A stretch of 64,000 bases of DNA from CAVWZH01 sp963765285 (GCA_963765285.1 CAVXVR010000003.1:992001-1056000); one strand, 5' to 3'; shown: positions 14,040 through 23,387, counted from the first letter of the stretch. Translations and numbers: made by a program. The notes: generated by a model from the sequence alone, not told the origin.

Positions 14040-16802
14040 CTAGCGATTGAGTAATTTGGAAAAGTAACGATTGTCGTAATACATCGACGTATTGTGGACG
14101 TATTCCAGCACGCGATGCATGCGGTCTCTTTCCTCGCGGCCCATTTCGTTGAATTGGACGGCAATCCCCAGGCCGGGATCGATTCGCAGCACGCTGCCAT
14201 TGGCCTGCAGCTTGCCGTCGTCGATGGAGAAAATCAGCTTTAGCTTGGTAGTCGGAGGCAGCAGAGCGCTTGTTTCGACGTAACAGCCTCCCAGACTGAC
14301 GTCGATCAGATTTCCCAGGACCGGCGCTTCCCCTTCGTGGGGCTGCAGCTCAATGGTGACCCGGCACTTCATACGAGGAAACAACCTACGGTTCTTGCGC
14401 GATGGCTGCTTCTGCTTTTCGAGGTACATGCGGCGGTCGGCCTCGGCCAGAAGCTCCTCAGCGTCCTGTCCATTTTCGGGGTACACGGCTTGGCCGACGC
14501 TAAGAGAAAGAATGTCTTCGTTGCAAACCTCGATCCCTGCCTGACGGGCAAGCTCACGCAGGCTCTCAGCTTTCTTGGTGGCCGCGTCGGCCGCCAGACC
14601 GGGGGCGACAATCACAAACTCGTCGCCACCCATTCGGGCCACATAGTCATATTCGCGGCAGCTGTCTTTGAGCGCCTGGGCAAACAGGCGCAACACGCGA
14701 TTGCCTTCCAGGTGGCCGAAGCGGTCGTTGATCTGTTTGAAACCGTCCATGTCACTGACCATCACGACCAGCGACGAGTTGTCACGCTTGCAGCGCGCCA
14801 GTTCGCGGTCCAGTTGCAGGAAGAGCGAACGCGCGTTGGGCAGGCCGGTGAGATAGTCGGTGGTCGCGGAATTCTCTGCCTGTTCGTACTTGAGGGCATT
14901 CTCAATAGCCAGCGCCATCTTGGAGCTGATGGCCAGCAGGATGCGCAGGTGGTCGGATGTGAAGGCATCTTGTTCCGCGTGATAGACAGCGAGGACTCCT
15001 ACGACACCCGCGATGCCTTCCAGCGGAATCGCCAAAGCCGAACGCAGAGTGCTGAACTTAGTGGGATCGTTCAGATACCCGGGCTCGACTGAGGGGTTGC
15101 CGTTCACGATCGGTTTACGGTTTTGCGCAACCCAGCCGGAGAGCCCCTGCCCCAGCGGAATGCGGAGCGAAGCAAACAGGCGGTGATTGTCGCCACTGAC
15201 GTGTTGCGGAATCAGCTCCTGCCCACGCTTTACGTAGATCGCGATGGCGTCGTACGGGACGAGCCGCTGCAGTTTTACGCAGAAGACGGAGAGCGTTTCA
15301 TCCAGGCTAAGCGATGCGCCCAGGTCCTGGCTGAGTTCGAACAAAGTCTGAGCTTCCTGCCGCGCCGCTGCAATAGAGAAGAGAAAGTTGGCTTCCTGGC
15401 CAGGTACATCTTTGACCGCGATGTCTTCGAAACCTGCCGCGGGAGCCAGGCCGTGCTCGACCTTGACGTCTTTAGAGAGCGGCGGTGCCTCGCTGTGCCC
15501 GAAACTGCCTTCAACCAGCTTTTCCAACTGGCGATAGCGCTTTTGCAGAACGTCCACAACTTTGGGATCAAAAGACTTCCCGGATTCACTTTGCAGCCGT
15601 TTGATGACCTCTTCGATGGGTAAAGCCCGCCGGTATTGGCGGTCGGAAGCCATCGCGTCGAGGAAGTCGACGGCTGTCAGAATGCGCGCACCAATCGGAA
15701 TTTGTTCTCCCTTCAGGCCGAAGGGGTAGCCGGAGCCGTCCCAGCGTTCATGGTGTGCCCGCACAATGGGAACAACCGGATAAGGGAAACGGACTCGTTC
15801 CAGGATCTCCGCTCCCACCACGGGGTGGATTTTCATCTTTTCAAATTCTTCCGGCGTCAGCCGGCCCGGCTTCGAGATGATGTGCTCCGGCACAGCGAGT
15901 TTGCCGATGTCGTGCAATAACGCCGCCGCGTGAAGGGCCTCCATCTCGGCCCCTTCGACTCCAAGTTCCTTGGCCACTTCGATCGCGTACACCCGCACGC
16001 GCTGCAGGTGGTCGTGGGTCGTGTGATCTTTAGCTTCGATGGCCAGCGCCAGCGCTTCGATAGTTCGCAGGTGCAGAGTGGCCATTTCTTCCACATGGCG
16101 TTTCTCGTCTTCCAGCTTACCGAGATACAAGCGATAGGAGCGGTAAATCAGATAGATGACAGGGACAATGAGGAGCGAGGTCTCCCACCCGAAGATGCGA
16201 TTGAACCAGCCGATCATTCCGGCGAAGGCTGCGCCGACAAGGTAGTAGGGGAATGACCAGAAGTAGCACTCGATCCAGATCTTTTTCAGCTTCTTGCCTT
16301 CGGTAAGAGCAATCACCAGGGCAATCGAACCGGTATTGGCTACGAAGTATGTGACCGCGGCCACGCCCACCAAAAGAGGGCGGCTGCTGAAAACATGAGT
16401 TGTCAGCACGGCATGATAGGCCGCGTAGGCCGCCGCCGTGGCAAACGCGCTGGCGCAGATGTTGAAAGTAACCTGCAGTGCGGTGGGCCGATCACGGTAG
16501 AAACACTGCACTAACAATGCCGCCGTGCCCAGGATGAGGGTCTCGGCAAAGCTAAGTTCCAGCATCCCCAGCAGAATGAAGAGAAAGTTCACCGACATGG
16601 TGCCGGTGATGCCCGGCAGGTGAACTTTCAACCGGGCCGCCAGAATTGCAATCAGCAGATAACAAAGAAACTGGGCGATATTGCGGCTGGTGGGGTTGGC
16701 CGCTCCGTAAATCAGCACACCGGTGCCTGCCAGGATGACCAGGCTGATGAACACCCGGGCCCCGACGCTCATGTGTTGCCACGACTGTGAGCGGCTCGTC
16801 AC
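14040..16802 (-). CDS. Membrane HD-GYP / GAF / GGDEF / PilZ c-di-GMP signalling protein
   Basis: 920 residues joining four c-di-GMP-related modules. Residues 15-230 form a membrane sensor of several hydrophobic helices. HD-GYP follows (HDIGK near residue 297; HHERWDGSGYPFGLKG), a phosphodiesterase for c-di-GMP. Then come a GAF domain (about 480-625) and a GGDEF domain with intact MGGDEF near residue 727 and MVSDMDGFKQINDRFGH, hence a possible diguanylate cyclase. A C-terminal PilZ receptor (PRMKCRVTIEL; DVSLGGCYVE) ends the protein. It could make, break and sense the same messenger. It appears to be a single gene. Confidence 0.92.
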   Translation of the reverse strand: MTSRSQSWQHMSVGARVFISLVILAGTGVLIYGAANPTSRNIAQFLCYLLIAILAARLKVHLPGITGTMSVNFLFILLGMLELSFAETLILGTAALLVQCFYRDRPTALQVTFNICASAFATAAAYAAYHAVLTTHVFSSRPLLVGVAAVTYFVANTGSIALVIALTEGKKLKKIWIECYFWSFPYYLVGAAFAGMIGWFNRIFGWETSLLIVPVIYLIYRSYRLYLGKLEDEKRHVEEMATLHLRTIEALALAIEAKDHTTHDHLQRVRVYAIEVAKELGVEGAEMEALHAAALLHDIGKLAVPEHIISKPGRLTPEEFEKMKIHPVVGAEILERVRFPYPVVPIVRAHHERWDGSGYPFGLKGEQIPIGARILTAVDFLDAMASDRQYRRALPIEEVIKRLQSESGKSFDPKVVDVLQKRYRQLEKLVEGSFGHSEAPPLSKDVKVEHGLAPAAGFEDIAVKDVPGQEANFLFSIAAARQEAQTLFELSQDLGASLSLDETLSVFCVKLQRLVPYDAIAIYVKRGQELIPQHVSGDNHRLFASLRIPLGQGLSGWVAQNRKPIVNGNPSVEPGYLNDPTKFSTLRSALAIPLEGIAGVVGVLAVYHAEQDAFTSDHLRILLAISSKMALAIENALKYEQAENSATTDYLTGLPNARSLFLQLDRELARCKRDNSSLVVMVSDMDGFKQINDRFGHLEGNRVLRLFAQALKDSCREYDYVARMGGDEFVIVAPGLAADAATKKAESLRELARQAGIEVCNEDILSLSVGQAVYPENGQDAEELLAEADRRMYLEKQKQPSRKNRRLFPRMKCRVTIELQPHEGEAPVLGNLIDVSLGGCYVETSALLPPTTKLKLIFSIDDGKLQANGSVLRIDPGLGIAVQFNEMGREERDRMHRVLEYVHNTSMYYDNRYFSKLLNR

Positions 16803-17062
16803 TATTCTCCGAACGCCTCCCCACGATGGCCTTTTGGGAAACGAAAACAGGCTGGGAGTCTTCCTCTAAGTGATAGCAGTCAAAAGACTTCATTACAACA
16901 ATTCGCCGCTCGTGGAGAAAACTTTCGTAACGGAGAACACGTCTCGGGGGTCACTGTCAGGAAAGGTCAACCGGCAAGGAAGTTAGTCTTAACTGGCTTG
17001 TCTGCAAAGTCTTGGGGACAGGCCGAACAACTGGCGATTGGTGTGCTAGATTGAAGCCGGGC

Positions 17063-17138
17063 GGGCCCTTAGCTCAGCGGTTAGAGCAGTGGACTCATAA
17101 TCCATTGGTCCCAGGTTCAAATCCTGGAGGGCCCACCA
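17063..17138 (+). tRNA. tRNA-Ile2 (CAT anticodon, lysidine type)
   Basis: A 76-base cloverleaf with CCA encoded. Acceptor gggccct/agggccc, D-arm gctc/gagc, anticodon stem gtgga/tccat with loop ctcataa (CAT at 17096-17098), T-arm ccagg/cctgg. The sequence closely follows bacterial tRNA-Ile2 (ttagctcag, gactcataatc), not elongator or initiator Met, so the C34 should be converted to lysidine by TilS to read AUA. Confidence 0.93.
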
Positions 17139-17159
17139 GGTACCCCAGAGCCCACCAGG
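17128..17159 (+). repeat. Partial duplication of the tRNA 3' end
   Basis: The 13 bases agggcccaccagg that end the tRNA (17128-17140) recur with one change as agagcccaccagg at 17147-17159. It may be a trace of an integration event at the tRNA or simple slippage; no integrase is nearby. Confidence 0.55.
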
Positions 17160-17180
17160 GGCAATTCTAAAAATGTATTT

Positions 17181-17879
17181 CTACCCTTTCCGGGCAAAAA
17201 CGCTGTAGTTCGGAGTGAACTGATCGTTTTCGGTAAGCTTCAACCGTTCCAGACCCAGACCAAGAAGATTCAGGGCGGGACTGATGGTCACGCTGAAGAT
17301 CCTTCGCGACACATCGAAGTTGGCGAAGGAATTCAGCGCCACATTCAGCGTGCGGCAAACCCCGCCCAGACTGTCGACCTCAGGGACAATCTCTACCTGG
17401 GCAAAGGGCGCAAGCAACCGCCGGATTCCGGCCGGCAGGAATCGCCAGTGTTCTTCGTCGGCGAATCTGGGGGCCATCGCGGGGACACTCATCAGCAGCA
17501 CGCCGCCGGAATTGAGGACGCGATGAATCTCCAGGGCTGCCCGGCACGGGTCCCAGAAGCAGTCAAACACTTGAGTCGCGATGACTAGATCAAAAGTCTC
17601 TGCCTCGAACGGCAATGCTTCGCCGCTCGCCACCACATCGACCAGCTCGGTTCGAAGCACATCGACGCTGAAGTACTGTTCGACACGGCCCCCCAGAAGC
17701 GGCCGGTAAGGCTGGTAGCGGCCACCCACATCCAGGACGCGAAGTTTGGTATTGGGGAGCCGAGCGATCCATTGGCTGAAGATCAATCGCCTTGCCCGCA
17801 GTACCAGGTAATTGGGATCGGTGAGCGACGGATAGAGCCTGCGATGGGCAATGGCGCGGAGTTGATCTGCTGGCTGCAC
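17181..17879 (-). CDS. Class I SAM-dependent methyltransferase
   Basis: About 232 residues with methyltransferase motif I (LRVLDVGGRYQPYRPLL), an acidic motif II (YFSVDVL), VVASGEALPFEAETFDLVIATQVFDCFWDP as the post-I/motif IV region, and EIHRVLNSGGVLLMSVP as motif VI. The substrate is unknown. The open frame extends to 18032 inside the upstream gene; I take the GTG at 17879 (VQPADQLRAIAHRR), which follows that gene's stop, but a longer overlapping form cannot be excluded. Confidence 0.82.
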   Translation of the reverse strand: MQPADQLRAIAHRRLYPSLTDPNYLVLRARRLIFSQWIARLPNTKLRVLDVGGRYQPYRPLLGGRVEQYFSVDVLRTELVDVVASGEALPFEAETFDLVIATQVFDCFWDPCRAALEIHRVLNSGGVLLMSVPAMAPRFADEEHWRFLPAGIRRLLAPFAQVEIVPEVDSLGGVCRTLNVALNSFANFDVSRRIFSVTISPALNLLGLGLERLKLTENDQFTPNYSVFARKG

Positions 17880-17907
17880 AGGCGTTTTGCATTCTATCGC
17901 GCGTGAC

Positions 17908-19536
17908 TCACTGAGACGATGCCGCCGGCCATTCGACAACTCCAACTTTGCCGTCGGGTTGACGCTCCAGAACCGGGGCGTAGAGTCCCAGCAACTGCCG
18001 CCGCCACCAGACTCCATTCTCGCGCTTGTCATTCATGGAAGTGCACCAATACTGCCAGAGAACAGCCCGCACTTTCTGTGGCGGTGCCTGGGGGAAAGGG
18101 TTTCCGGCAAACAGCGCAAGTACGTCGCGGTCATTTGAGAGCAGCCTGACTTCAGTGTTGGTAACGATGGGATACTCACGCCAGTTGCCCAACGAAGCGA
18201 ACCACAGATTCCAATCGAAGCGGGGTTGATAGGGCGCGTAAATGCCGGGAGGCTTGTTCAAGTCCTGTGGCTTATAGCGAAATGGATAGGCCACCCAGGT
18301 TTGTCCGTCCTGCGATCCCTGGAATTCAATTTCATAACGTCCACGGGTCATCACAGCGAACAGGCCGTAGCGATTCGCGATGCGAAACGGGTCGAGCGCT
18401 CCCACCGGAGAAGTTGGCAACGGGAGACGGGGAAACACAATCCACAGCATTTGGGCCGTAGTGGAATAGAAAATCAAGCCAAGCACTGCTGCCGTAAGCG
18501 AAACTCGCAGCGCGGTGAACTGGGGAGAGAATTCTCGCCGATTAGTACCATCGATGACGGGCGCTTCGGATCCGCCAGATGGAACAAATGTCTGCCAGCG
18601 TTTGGGAAGGAAACGCAGCAGGAATTGGTCATCGAGCAGAAGAAATCCGAGCGCCAGAACAAGGTAGTTCAGGAACGTGTAGTTTGCAGTCAGGATGATG
18701 CCGATCTGCCACGGAGTCACGATAAAAAAGCAGGCGATCCGCCAGCGGCGCGGCAGGAACAACATCCAGACCAGGCCCAGCTCGAGTGCAAACGTGCCGT
18801 ATACCGTCGCGGCGTGAAACCAGTGTGGGAAGTGGTGAACATACCAACCGATCCAGGTGGGTAGCGGCCCGTTCTGGTAATACTCGTCCATGGCGGTGAA
18901 GTTGCGCCACTGCGGGTCTCCGCTGGCGAGCTTGACCACGCCGGATTCGAAGTAGATGCGAAACCACTCCCATTGCAAAAGAAAAAGGCTGGCGCGCGAA
19001 GGCGGACTGGCCTCGCCCCATCCCGGACGAAATCCTGCAGGAGCGAAGAAGAGCGAGAGGAATCCGGCTTCGAGCAGCATGCCGTCAGATTGATAGCTTG
19101 AAAAATCTCCCGCCGCGCTGACGAAGGAAAGAAAGCATACGAAGCAGATGGCGAGCATGCCGCGGGGCCAGATGTTCAGAACCAGCAGCAACGATGCGGC
19201 CATGCCGATCCCGCACACAGCGAGCAGAAGCCACGAACTGCTCGAGAACCAGAACAGTGTGGGCGCAAACCAGAAGCGAGCGAGAGAGCCGAAGGACTGG
19301 GCGACGGCTTGCAGATAAGTACTGGCCGGGAGAATTCCGTTGGGACCGATCAGGCCGCGGATCTGAAACAACAGAGAGTAAAAGGCGGAGAAGTAAATCA
19401 GACCCAGTGCGCGCAGAAAAAACCAGCGCGGAGCGAAACGATCCCTCGGGCCGCGATCCGAATCGAAGAGCCAGCGGGCAGGAGAGGAAAAAGCGGCCAT
19501 GATCGAGGCCATTATAGGATGCCGGAACGAGCCCAT
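17908..19536 (-). CDS. Lipase maturation factor-like membrane protein
   Basis: 542 residues. About ten hydrophobic helices fill residues 35-370 (for example FFLRALGLIYFSAFYSLL, FWFAPTLFWF, YTFLNYLVLALGFLLL). The family hallmark follows in the soluble C-terminus: NRYGLFAVMTRGRYEIEFQGSQDG, then PPGIYAPYQPRFDWNLWFASL. LMF1 relatives assist folding of lipases in the ER; the role of bacterial members is not established. The gene precedes the methyltransferase by a short gap on the same strand. Confidence 0.88.
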   Translation of the reverse strand: MGSFRHPIMASIMAAFSSPARWLFDSDRGPRDRFAPRWFFLRALGLIYFSAFYSLLFQIRGLIGPNGILPASTYLQAVAQSFGSLARFWFAPTLFWFSSSSWLLLAVCGIGMAASLLLVLNIWPRGMLAICFVCFLSFVSAAGDFSSYQSDGMLLEAGFLSLFFAPAGFRPGWGEASPPSRASLFLLQWEWFRIYFESGVVKLASGDPQWRNFTAMDEYYQNGPLPTWIGWYVHHFPHWFHAATVYGTFALELGLVWMLFLPRRWRIACFFIVTPWQIGIILTANYTFLNYLVLALGFLLLDDQFLLRFLPKRWQTFVPSGGSEAPVIDGTNRREFSPQFTALRVSLTAAVLGLIFYSTTAQMLWIVFPRLPLPTSPVGALDPFRIANRYGLFAVMTRGRYEIEFQGSQDGQTWVAYPFRYKPQDLNKPPGIYAPYQPRFDWNLWFASLGNWREYPIVTNTEVRLLSNDRDVLALFAGNPFPQAPPQKVRAVLWQYWCTSMNDKRENGVWWRRQLLGLYAPVLERQPDGKVGVVEWPAASSQ

Positions 19537-19548
19537 GACACTTCGGCT

Positions 19549-20847
19549 CTAGCCCGGGCAATGGATCGGAGCGGGACCGAATTGTGTGAGCCTTCTGCCA
19601 ATGCTGGCTAAGGCGCCGGCATACGTCACGGGGGTGAGCCGCAGCCTAAACTCCCTTCCGGATCGCACAAGCGAAAGCAAGATCGGCTCTGGGGTGCCGG
19701 GTGCCAGTGCCTTTCCGAACTGCTGGCCATTGAACTTATCTATTGGCGTTTTCTGGACGTCGACGATCATGTCGCCGGGATACACCCCAGCGCTGAACGC
19801 CGGCGACGGGTAGAAGACATTGGCCACGATAGCTTGGTGTCGTTCGTTGTCGTAGACAGCGGCGACGCCGGTCATGCGGTCGCCTGCGAGTCGCGGTGGC
19901 TCAGGCACGGGCCTGTCAATTTCCGTTTGCAGCAGCTCAGCGGTCGGCAGGGATTTCATTTTCAAGTCGCGGGTGCCGTCACTGCGCTTAACTTGCAACG
20001 TAATTTCACCCGCCTGGGAGAGGGCTCTCCCGAGATCACCCACCGACATGCTTTCCGTCGAATGACCGTTGACGGCGACTATCTCGTCTCCAGCCCACAA
20101 ACCTGCTTTGTGAGCCGGGGTTCCCGGCAGAATCGAGTGCACAAGCACTCTCGGTGGCTCGTGTACGACGAATGCCGTGAAGCCGGGCGAGTATGCCGCA
20201 ACACCGGCATTCACAAACCGGACCGTGCTCTGGAACTTTGTAAGCGCGTCCTGTAGCTCCTTTACCTGGCTTTCCGGTGTTGCTGCCGGCACTTCCATCG
20301 GTCCAACGCGCTTAAAACCAGTGCTCACCAAGAGGCGGTCTCGGAATCTCATGAGGTTTTGCCAGTTCTCAGCACTCACATCTTTGGCGACCAAGCTGGG
20401 ATAGCCATCGGGAGGTGCCGTAGCTCGGCTAGCTATGGTGCCGACGAACTTCTGGCCACTCAACGCCGCCAGAGCAGACTCGCGAACGCGAGCTGTCCGC
20501 ACGTCGAATTCCCCGGATCCCCGGCGTATGCGCAAGACGATAGGGCTGGGCGAGTCGGACACTATGGCCCTCAGGAGATCGGCAAAGTTTGTGCCGGTGG
20601 AGCGGCCCCCATTGATGGCGACGATCTTGTCTCCTGGACAAACTCCTGCTTTTTCAGCGGGGCCATTATGCCAGGTTGAAACAACGGAGATGAGGCCCGC
20701 GTCGTCGGGCCCAATGAAAACGCCCGGCACGTAGGGATCGCAGATTCCGAAATAACTGGGAGCCGGACATGTCGGAGCTGATCCTAACAATTGGGCTGCT
20801 GCAACCCCTGGCAGCGCCAACACCGCGATCGCCGCGACAATCCTCAA
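19549..20847 (-). CDS. Secreted protein with three PDZ domains
   Basis: 432 residues starting with a signal peptide (IVAAIAVLALPGVAAAQ). Three PDZ modules are visible: about 50-115 (GPAEKAGVCPGDKIVAING), 230-305 (GTPAHKAGLWAGDEIVAVNGHS) and 335-415 (SPAFSAGVYPGDMIVDVQK). There is no Ser or metallo-protease domain, so it is likely a periplasmic scaffold or a chaperone-type binding protein rather than an enzyme. It sits 12 bases upstream of the lipase-maturation-like gene, suggesting co-transcription. Confidence 0.85.
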   Translation of the reverse strand: MRIVAAIAVLALPGVAAAQLLGSAPTCPAPSYFGICDPYVPGVFIGPDDAGLISVVSTWHNGPAEKAGVCPGDKIVAINGGRSTGTNFADLLRAIVSDSPSPIVLRIRRGSGEFDVRTARVRESALAALSGQKFVGTIASRATAPPDGYPSLVAKDVSAENWQNLMRFRDRLLVSTGFKRVGPMEVPAATPESQVKELQDALTKFQSTVRFVNAGVAAYSPGFTAFVVHEPPRVLVHSILPGTPAHKAGLWAGDEIVAVNGHSTESMSVGDLGRALSQAGEITLQVKRSDGTRDLKMKSLPTAELLQTEIDRPVPEPPRLAGDRMTGVAAVYDNERHQAIVANVFYPSPAFSAGVYPGDMIVDVQKTPIDKFNGQQFGKALAPGTPEPILLSLVRSGREFRLRLTPVTYAGALASIGRRLTQFGPAPIHCPG

Positions 20848-20961
20848 GTCAGGTTCCTTCGTTTCGCATCATGATATGCCGCTAGTCGCACTTGGACAAG
20901 CCAATCAGCGGACACATTGCGCGCTTCTATGTGAGATAATTTCCCTTCTCAAGAGGAACTC

Positions 20962-21240
20962 ATGGCGGAGCACAAAGTCTTCTGCGTCAAGCTACACAAA
21001 GATCTTGCCGGTCTCGACGAGCCTCCTTTCGATACCGAACTGGGGAAGAAAATCTACGATAACGTGTCTCAAGAAGCTTGGCGCGGCTGGACGGAATTCT
21101 GCAAGATGCTGCTCAACGAGTACCGGCTCAATCCCTCGCGGCGAGAAGATCAGGAAGTCATTGTCAAACAGATGGAGCAATACTTTTTCGGCGAAGGCGT
21201 AGCGCCCCCGAAGGAATATGTCCCGCCCGCGGAGAAGTAG
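20962..21240 (+). CDS. yggX: YggX-like Fe(2+)-trafficking / oxidative damage protection protein
   Basis: 92 residues matching the YggX family over its whole length. Cys near the N-terminus lies in VFCVKLHKD, followed by the signature ELGKKIYDNVSQEAWRGWTEFCKMLLNEYRLNP and a C-terminal EQYFFGEG. In enterobacteria it protects iron-sulfur proteins from oxidative damage and may move ferrous iron. The start has ribosome site agagga. It is monocistronic, with a hairpin just downstream. Confidence 0.92.
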   Translation: MAEHKVFCVKLHKDLAGLDEPPFDTELGKKIYDNVSQEAWRGWTEFCKMLLNEYRLNPSRREDQEVIVKQMEQYFFGEGVAPPKEYVPPAEK

Positions 21241-21251
21241 CATTGAGTTGC

Positions 21252-21307
21252 GGCCTTTCAGCCGTGACGACAATGCTTAGAAGAGACTTACGGCACGGCT
21301 GAAAGCC
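21252..21307 (+). terminator. Inverted repeat downstream of the YggX-like gene
   Basis: Arms ggcctttcagccgtg and cacggctgaaagcc pair with one bulged base around a loop of about 28 bases. It lies 11 bases after the stop. The loop is long and there is no T-run, so it may be a repeat rather than an intrinsic terminator. Confidence 0.45.
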
Positions 21308-21406
21308 ATGCCCTTTCAAGACACGGCTATAGTTACCATTTCGTTACTGCCCTATTGCTAGTGCAGTTTTCATCATCCCGTAACATTCCCCGGCTACAAA
21401 TAAGGT

Positions 21407-22228
21407 ATGGATCCGCCCGTCAATCATGCCGGGTATGACACGCTGATCCTCTCCGATGTGCATCTGGGATCGGAGTGCAGCCGCGCCCGCGATGCTACCC
21501 GGGTGCTGAAGGAAAATCGTTTTCAACGGCTCATCCTGCTGGGCGATATTTTCGCCGACCTCAACTTCGGGCGCCTCACCAAAGACCACTGGAAATTCCT
21601 CGGCGCCATCCGCAAACTCTCCAATCCCAAACGCAAAGTGGAAGTTGTCTGGGTGGAGGGAAATCACGACCAGGGATTGAGCAATTTGATGTCTCACCTG
21701 GTCGGGGTAAAGGTCTACGAGGAGTATGCATGGACTTACGCCGGGCAGCGCCATCTGGCGATTCACGGCCACCAGTTCGACCGTTTCGTGATCAACAATC
21801 TTCGCCTGAACTACCTGGGCACGCTACTCTATCTGCAATTGCAAAAGCTTGATCTCAAAGGCAAGCCGGTGGCGCGATTCATCGACCGCCTGAACACGCG
21901 CTGGCTGCGGATGACGGAAAAAGTGGCTGCGGGCGCGTTGCGCTATGCGGAACTCCACGGTTTCGACCGCATCTTCTGCGGCCACACTCACGTGGCGATG
22001 CACAAAGAGCAAAACGGCATCCAATACTTCAACGCAGGCGGCTGGGTGGACTCCCGCCCGACCTACCTCACCATCGACAAGGAGGGCGTACAAATCCATG
22101 AGTACTGCGAGCGACCTGACGATCGTGATTCCGGCCAAGAACGAGGCGGCGCTGATTCCGCGACTGCTGAACAACCTGGCGAACCAGGATTACCCGAAGA
22201 TGCGGAATACGAAAGTATTGGTAGCTGA
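21407..22228 (+). CDS. LpxH-like metallophosphoesterase
   Basis: 273 residues of the calcineurin-like phosphoesterase fold, close to UDP-2,3-diacylglucosamine hydrolases of lipid A synthesis (COG2908). Metal-binding boxes are present: LSDVHLG, LLGDIFAD, VEGNHD, IHGHQFD and CGHTHVAM. The final 40 residues after HEYCE are low-complexity and acidic. They come from reading into the next gene in another frame, giving a 131-base overlap. A lost stop codon is possible. The pair with a glycosyltransferase suggests envelope lipid or glycan work. Confidence 0.87.
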   Translation: MDPPVNHAGYDTLILSDVHLGSECSRARDATRVLKENRFQRLILLGDIFADLNFGRLTKDHWKFLGAIRKLSNPKRKVEVVWVEGNHDQGLSNLMSHLVGVKVYEEYAWTYAGQRHLAIHGHQFDRFVINNLRLNYLGTLLYLQLQKLDLKGKPVARFIDRLNTRWLRMTEKVAAGALRYAELHGFDRIFCGHTHVAMHKEQNGIQYFNAGGWVDSRPTYLTIDKEGVQIHEYCERPDDRDSGQERGGADSATAEQPGEPGLPEDAEYESIGS

Positions 22229-22814
22229 CGCAGGCTCAACCGATGGCACGCCGGACATTGTGATGAGCTTCAAGGACCGCCTGGACGTAAGCGTGATCCC
22301 CGGCGGCTTGCCGTCAGTGGGGCGCAATGCCGGCGCCGCGCTGGCCGATACGCCCTATGTGCTGTTCCTCGATGCGGATATTGAACCCGCCAGCGCATCT
22401 CTGATTCGGCGAGCTCTCGAACTCGCTCAACGCAAGCAGCTGCATGTCGTGACCACCAATATCCTTTGTCCCGACGGCAGCTTTTTCGACAAACTGCTCT
22501 ACACCGGTAACAACATGTTCCAGTATCTCTCCTACTTGCACACTCCCTACAGCACCGGCATGTGCATGCTCTTCGACAGAAAACGATTCGTCGAACTCGG
22601 CGGCTTCAACCCCCAGGTGCACTTTGCGGAGGACTACATGCTCAGCAAACAAGTAGCCCGGAGCAGATTTGGCATCGTCTCGGGCGGAGTGAACACCACC
22701 AATCGCCGCTTCCAGAAGATGGGCCACTTCCGCATGATGTCCCTGTTTTTCATTACTGCATTCAACTACTGGAACGAAAAATATTTTCTGCGTGACCACA
22801 AGTATTGGGCTTAA
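22098..22814 (+). CDS. Family 2 glycosyltransferase
   Basis: 238 residues with the GT-A fold of GT2 enzymes: LTIVIPAKNEAALIPRLLNNL, VLVADAGSTDGT, GRNAGAALADTPYVLFLDADIEP (DAD metal motif), then GGFNPQVHFAEDYMLSKQVA as the acceptor-site ED. The short hydrophobic C-terminus (MMSLFFITAFNYW) may associate with the membrane. Ribosome site aaggaggg lies within the phosphoesterase gene, so translation is nested in that gene. Donor and acceptor sugars cannot be named. Confidence 0.9.
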   Translation: MSTASDLTIVIPAKNEAALIPRLLNNLANQDYPKMRNTKVLVADAGSTDGTPDIVMSFKDRLDVSVIPGGLPSVGRNAGAALADTPYVLFLDADIEPASASLIRRALELAQRKQLHVVTTNILCPDGSFFDKLLYTGNNMFQYLSYLHTPYSTGMCMLFDRKRFVELGGFNPQVHFAEDYMLSKQVARSRFGIVSGGVNTTNRRFQKMGHFRMMSLFFITAFNYWNEKYFLRDHKYWA

Positions 22815-22835
22815 GAAAAGCCCGGCAAATCTTCT

Positions 22836-23387
22836 TCAGAAATGGAAGACGATCCCGGTCGACAGCCGGAAACTGTTTTGTGTGGTGCTGAAGAACCGGG
22901 TTTGCACGTAGTCGGCTTCCACACGCCATCCAAAGGCATGGAAAAAGCGATAATCGACGCCCCCGCCCAGGGCATCGACGAACGATGTATCAGAGCCCGC
23001 GCCGTGGTTGAGGCTTACGTGGCCGGCGCCGACCATGAATTCCGCAAAGGGACGAATCTTTCCCGCCGAAAACGAAGCTCTGGGTCCGAAGAGAAAATTG
23101 TATTCGCTGGCGTCAGCGTTAACCGTGGGACAAGGCGGGAGGCCGCAACCCGTGGGAAAATTCTGCGAGCCGTAGTTTCCGCTGAGATCGGCCACGATGC
23201 CGAGGAAAGGAAGCACTTTGCCTTCCAGTGACCCGTTCCAGCCGTTCATATTGGCAGTGTCGATGGACGAAAGCGGGGTGTGATAGTAGGAGTAGCCGAA
23301 AAAAATATTGCCACTGGTGGGTGCCTGTGCCACCGCCATGACGCCCAATCCCAAAACTGAAATAAAGACCGCAGCGATCTTACGCAT
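22836..23387 (-). CDS. Outer-membrane beta-barrel protein
   Basis: 183 residues. A signal peptide (MRKIAAVFISVLGLGVMAVAQA) is followed by alternating aromatic strands (NIFFGYSYYHT; FLFGPRASFSAGKIRPFAEFMVGAGHVSL; GGGVDYRFFHAFGWRVEADYVQTRFF) and a terminal Phe (STGIVFHF), as in small OmpW/OmpA-like barrels. The start is fixed by the strong ribosome site ggaggaggag. It converges on the glycosyltransferase gene. Confidence 0.88.
   Translation of the reverse strand: MRKIAAVFISVLGLGVMAVAQAPTSGNIFFGYSYYHTPLSSIDTANMNGWNGSLEGKVLPFLGIVADLSGNYGSQNFPTGCGLPPCPTVNADASEYNFLFGPRASFSAGKIRPFAEFMVGAGHVSLNHGAGSDTSFVDALGGGVDYRFFHAFGWRVEADYVQTRFFSTTQNSFRLSTGIVFHF

Noticed and set aside
17063..17138. Reading the CAT tRNA as initiator or elongator Met
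   Set aside because: Body sequence follows tRNA-Ile2 (ttagctcag, gactcataatc), so the lysidine-type isoleucine call fits better.
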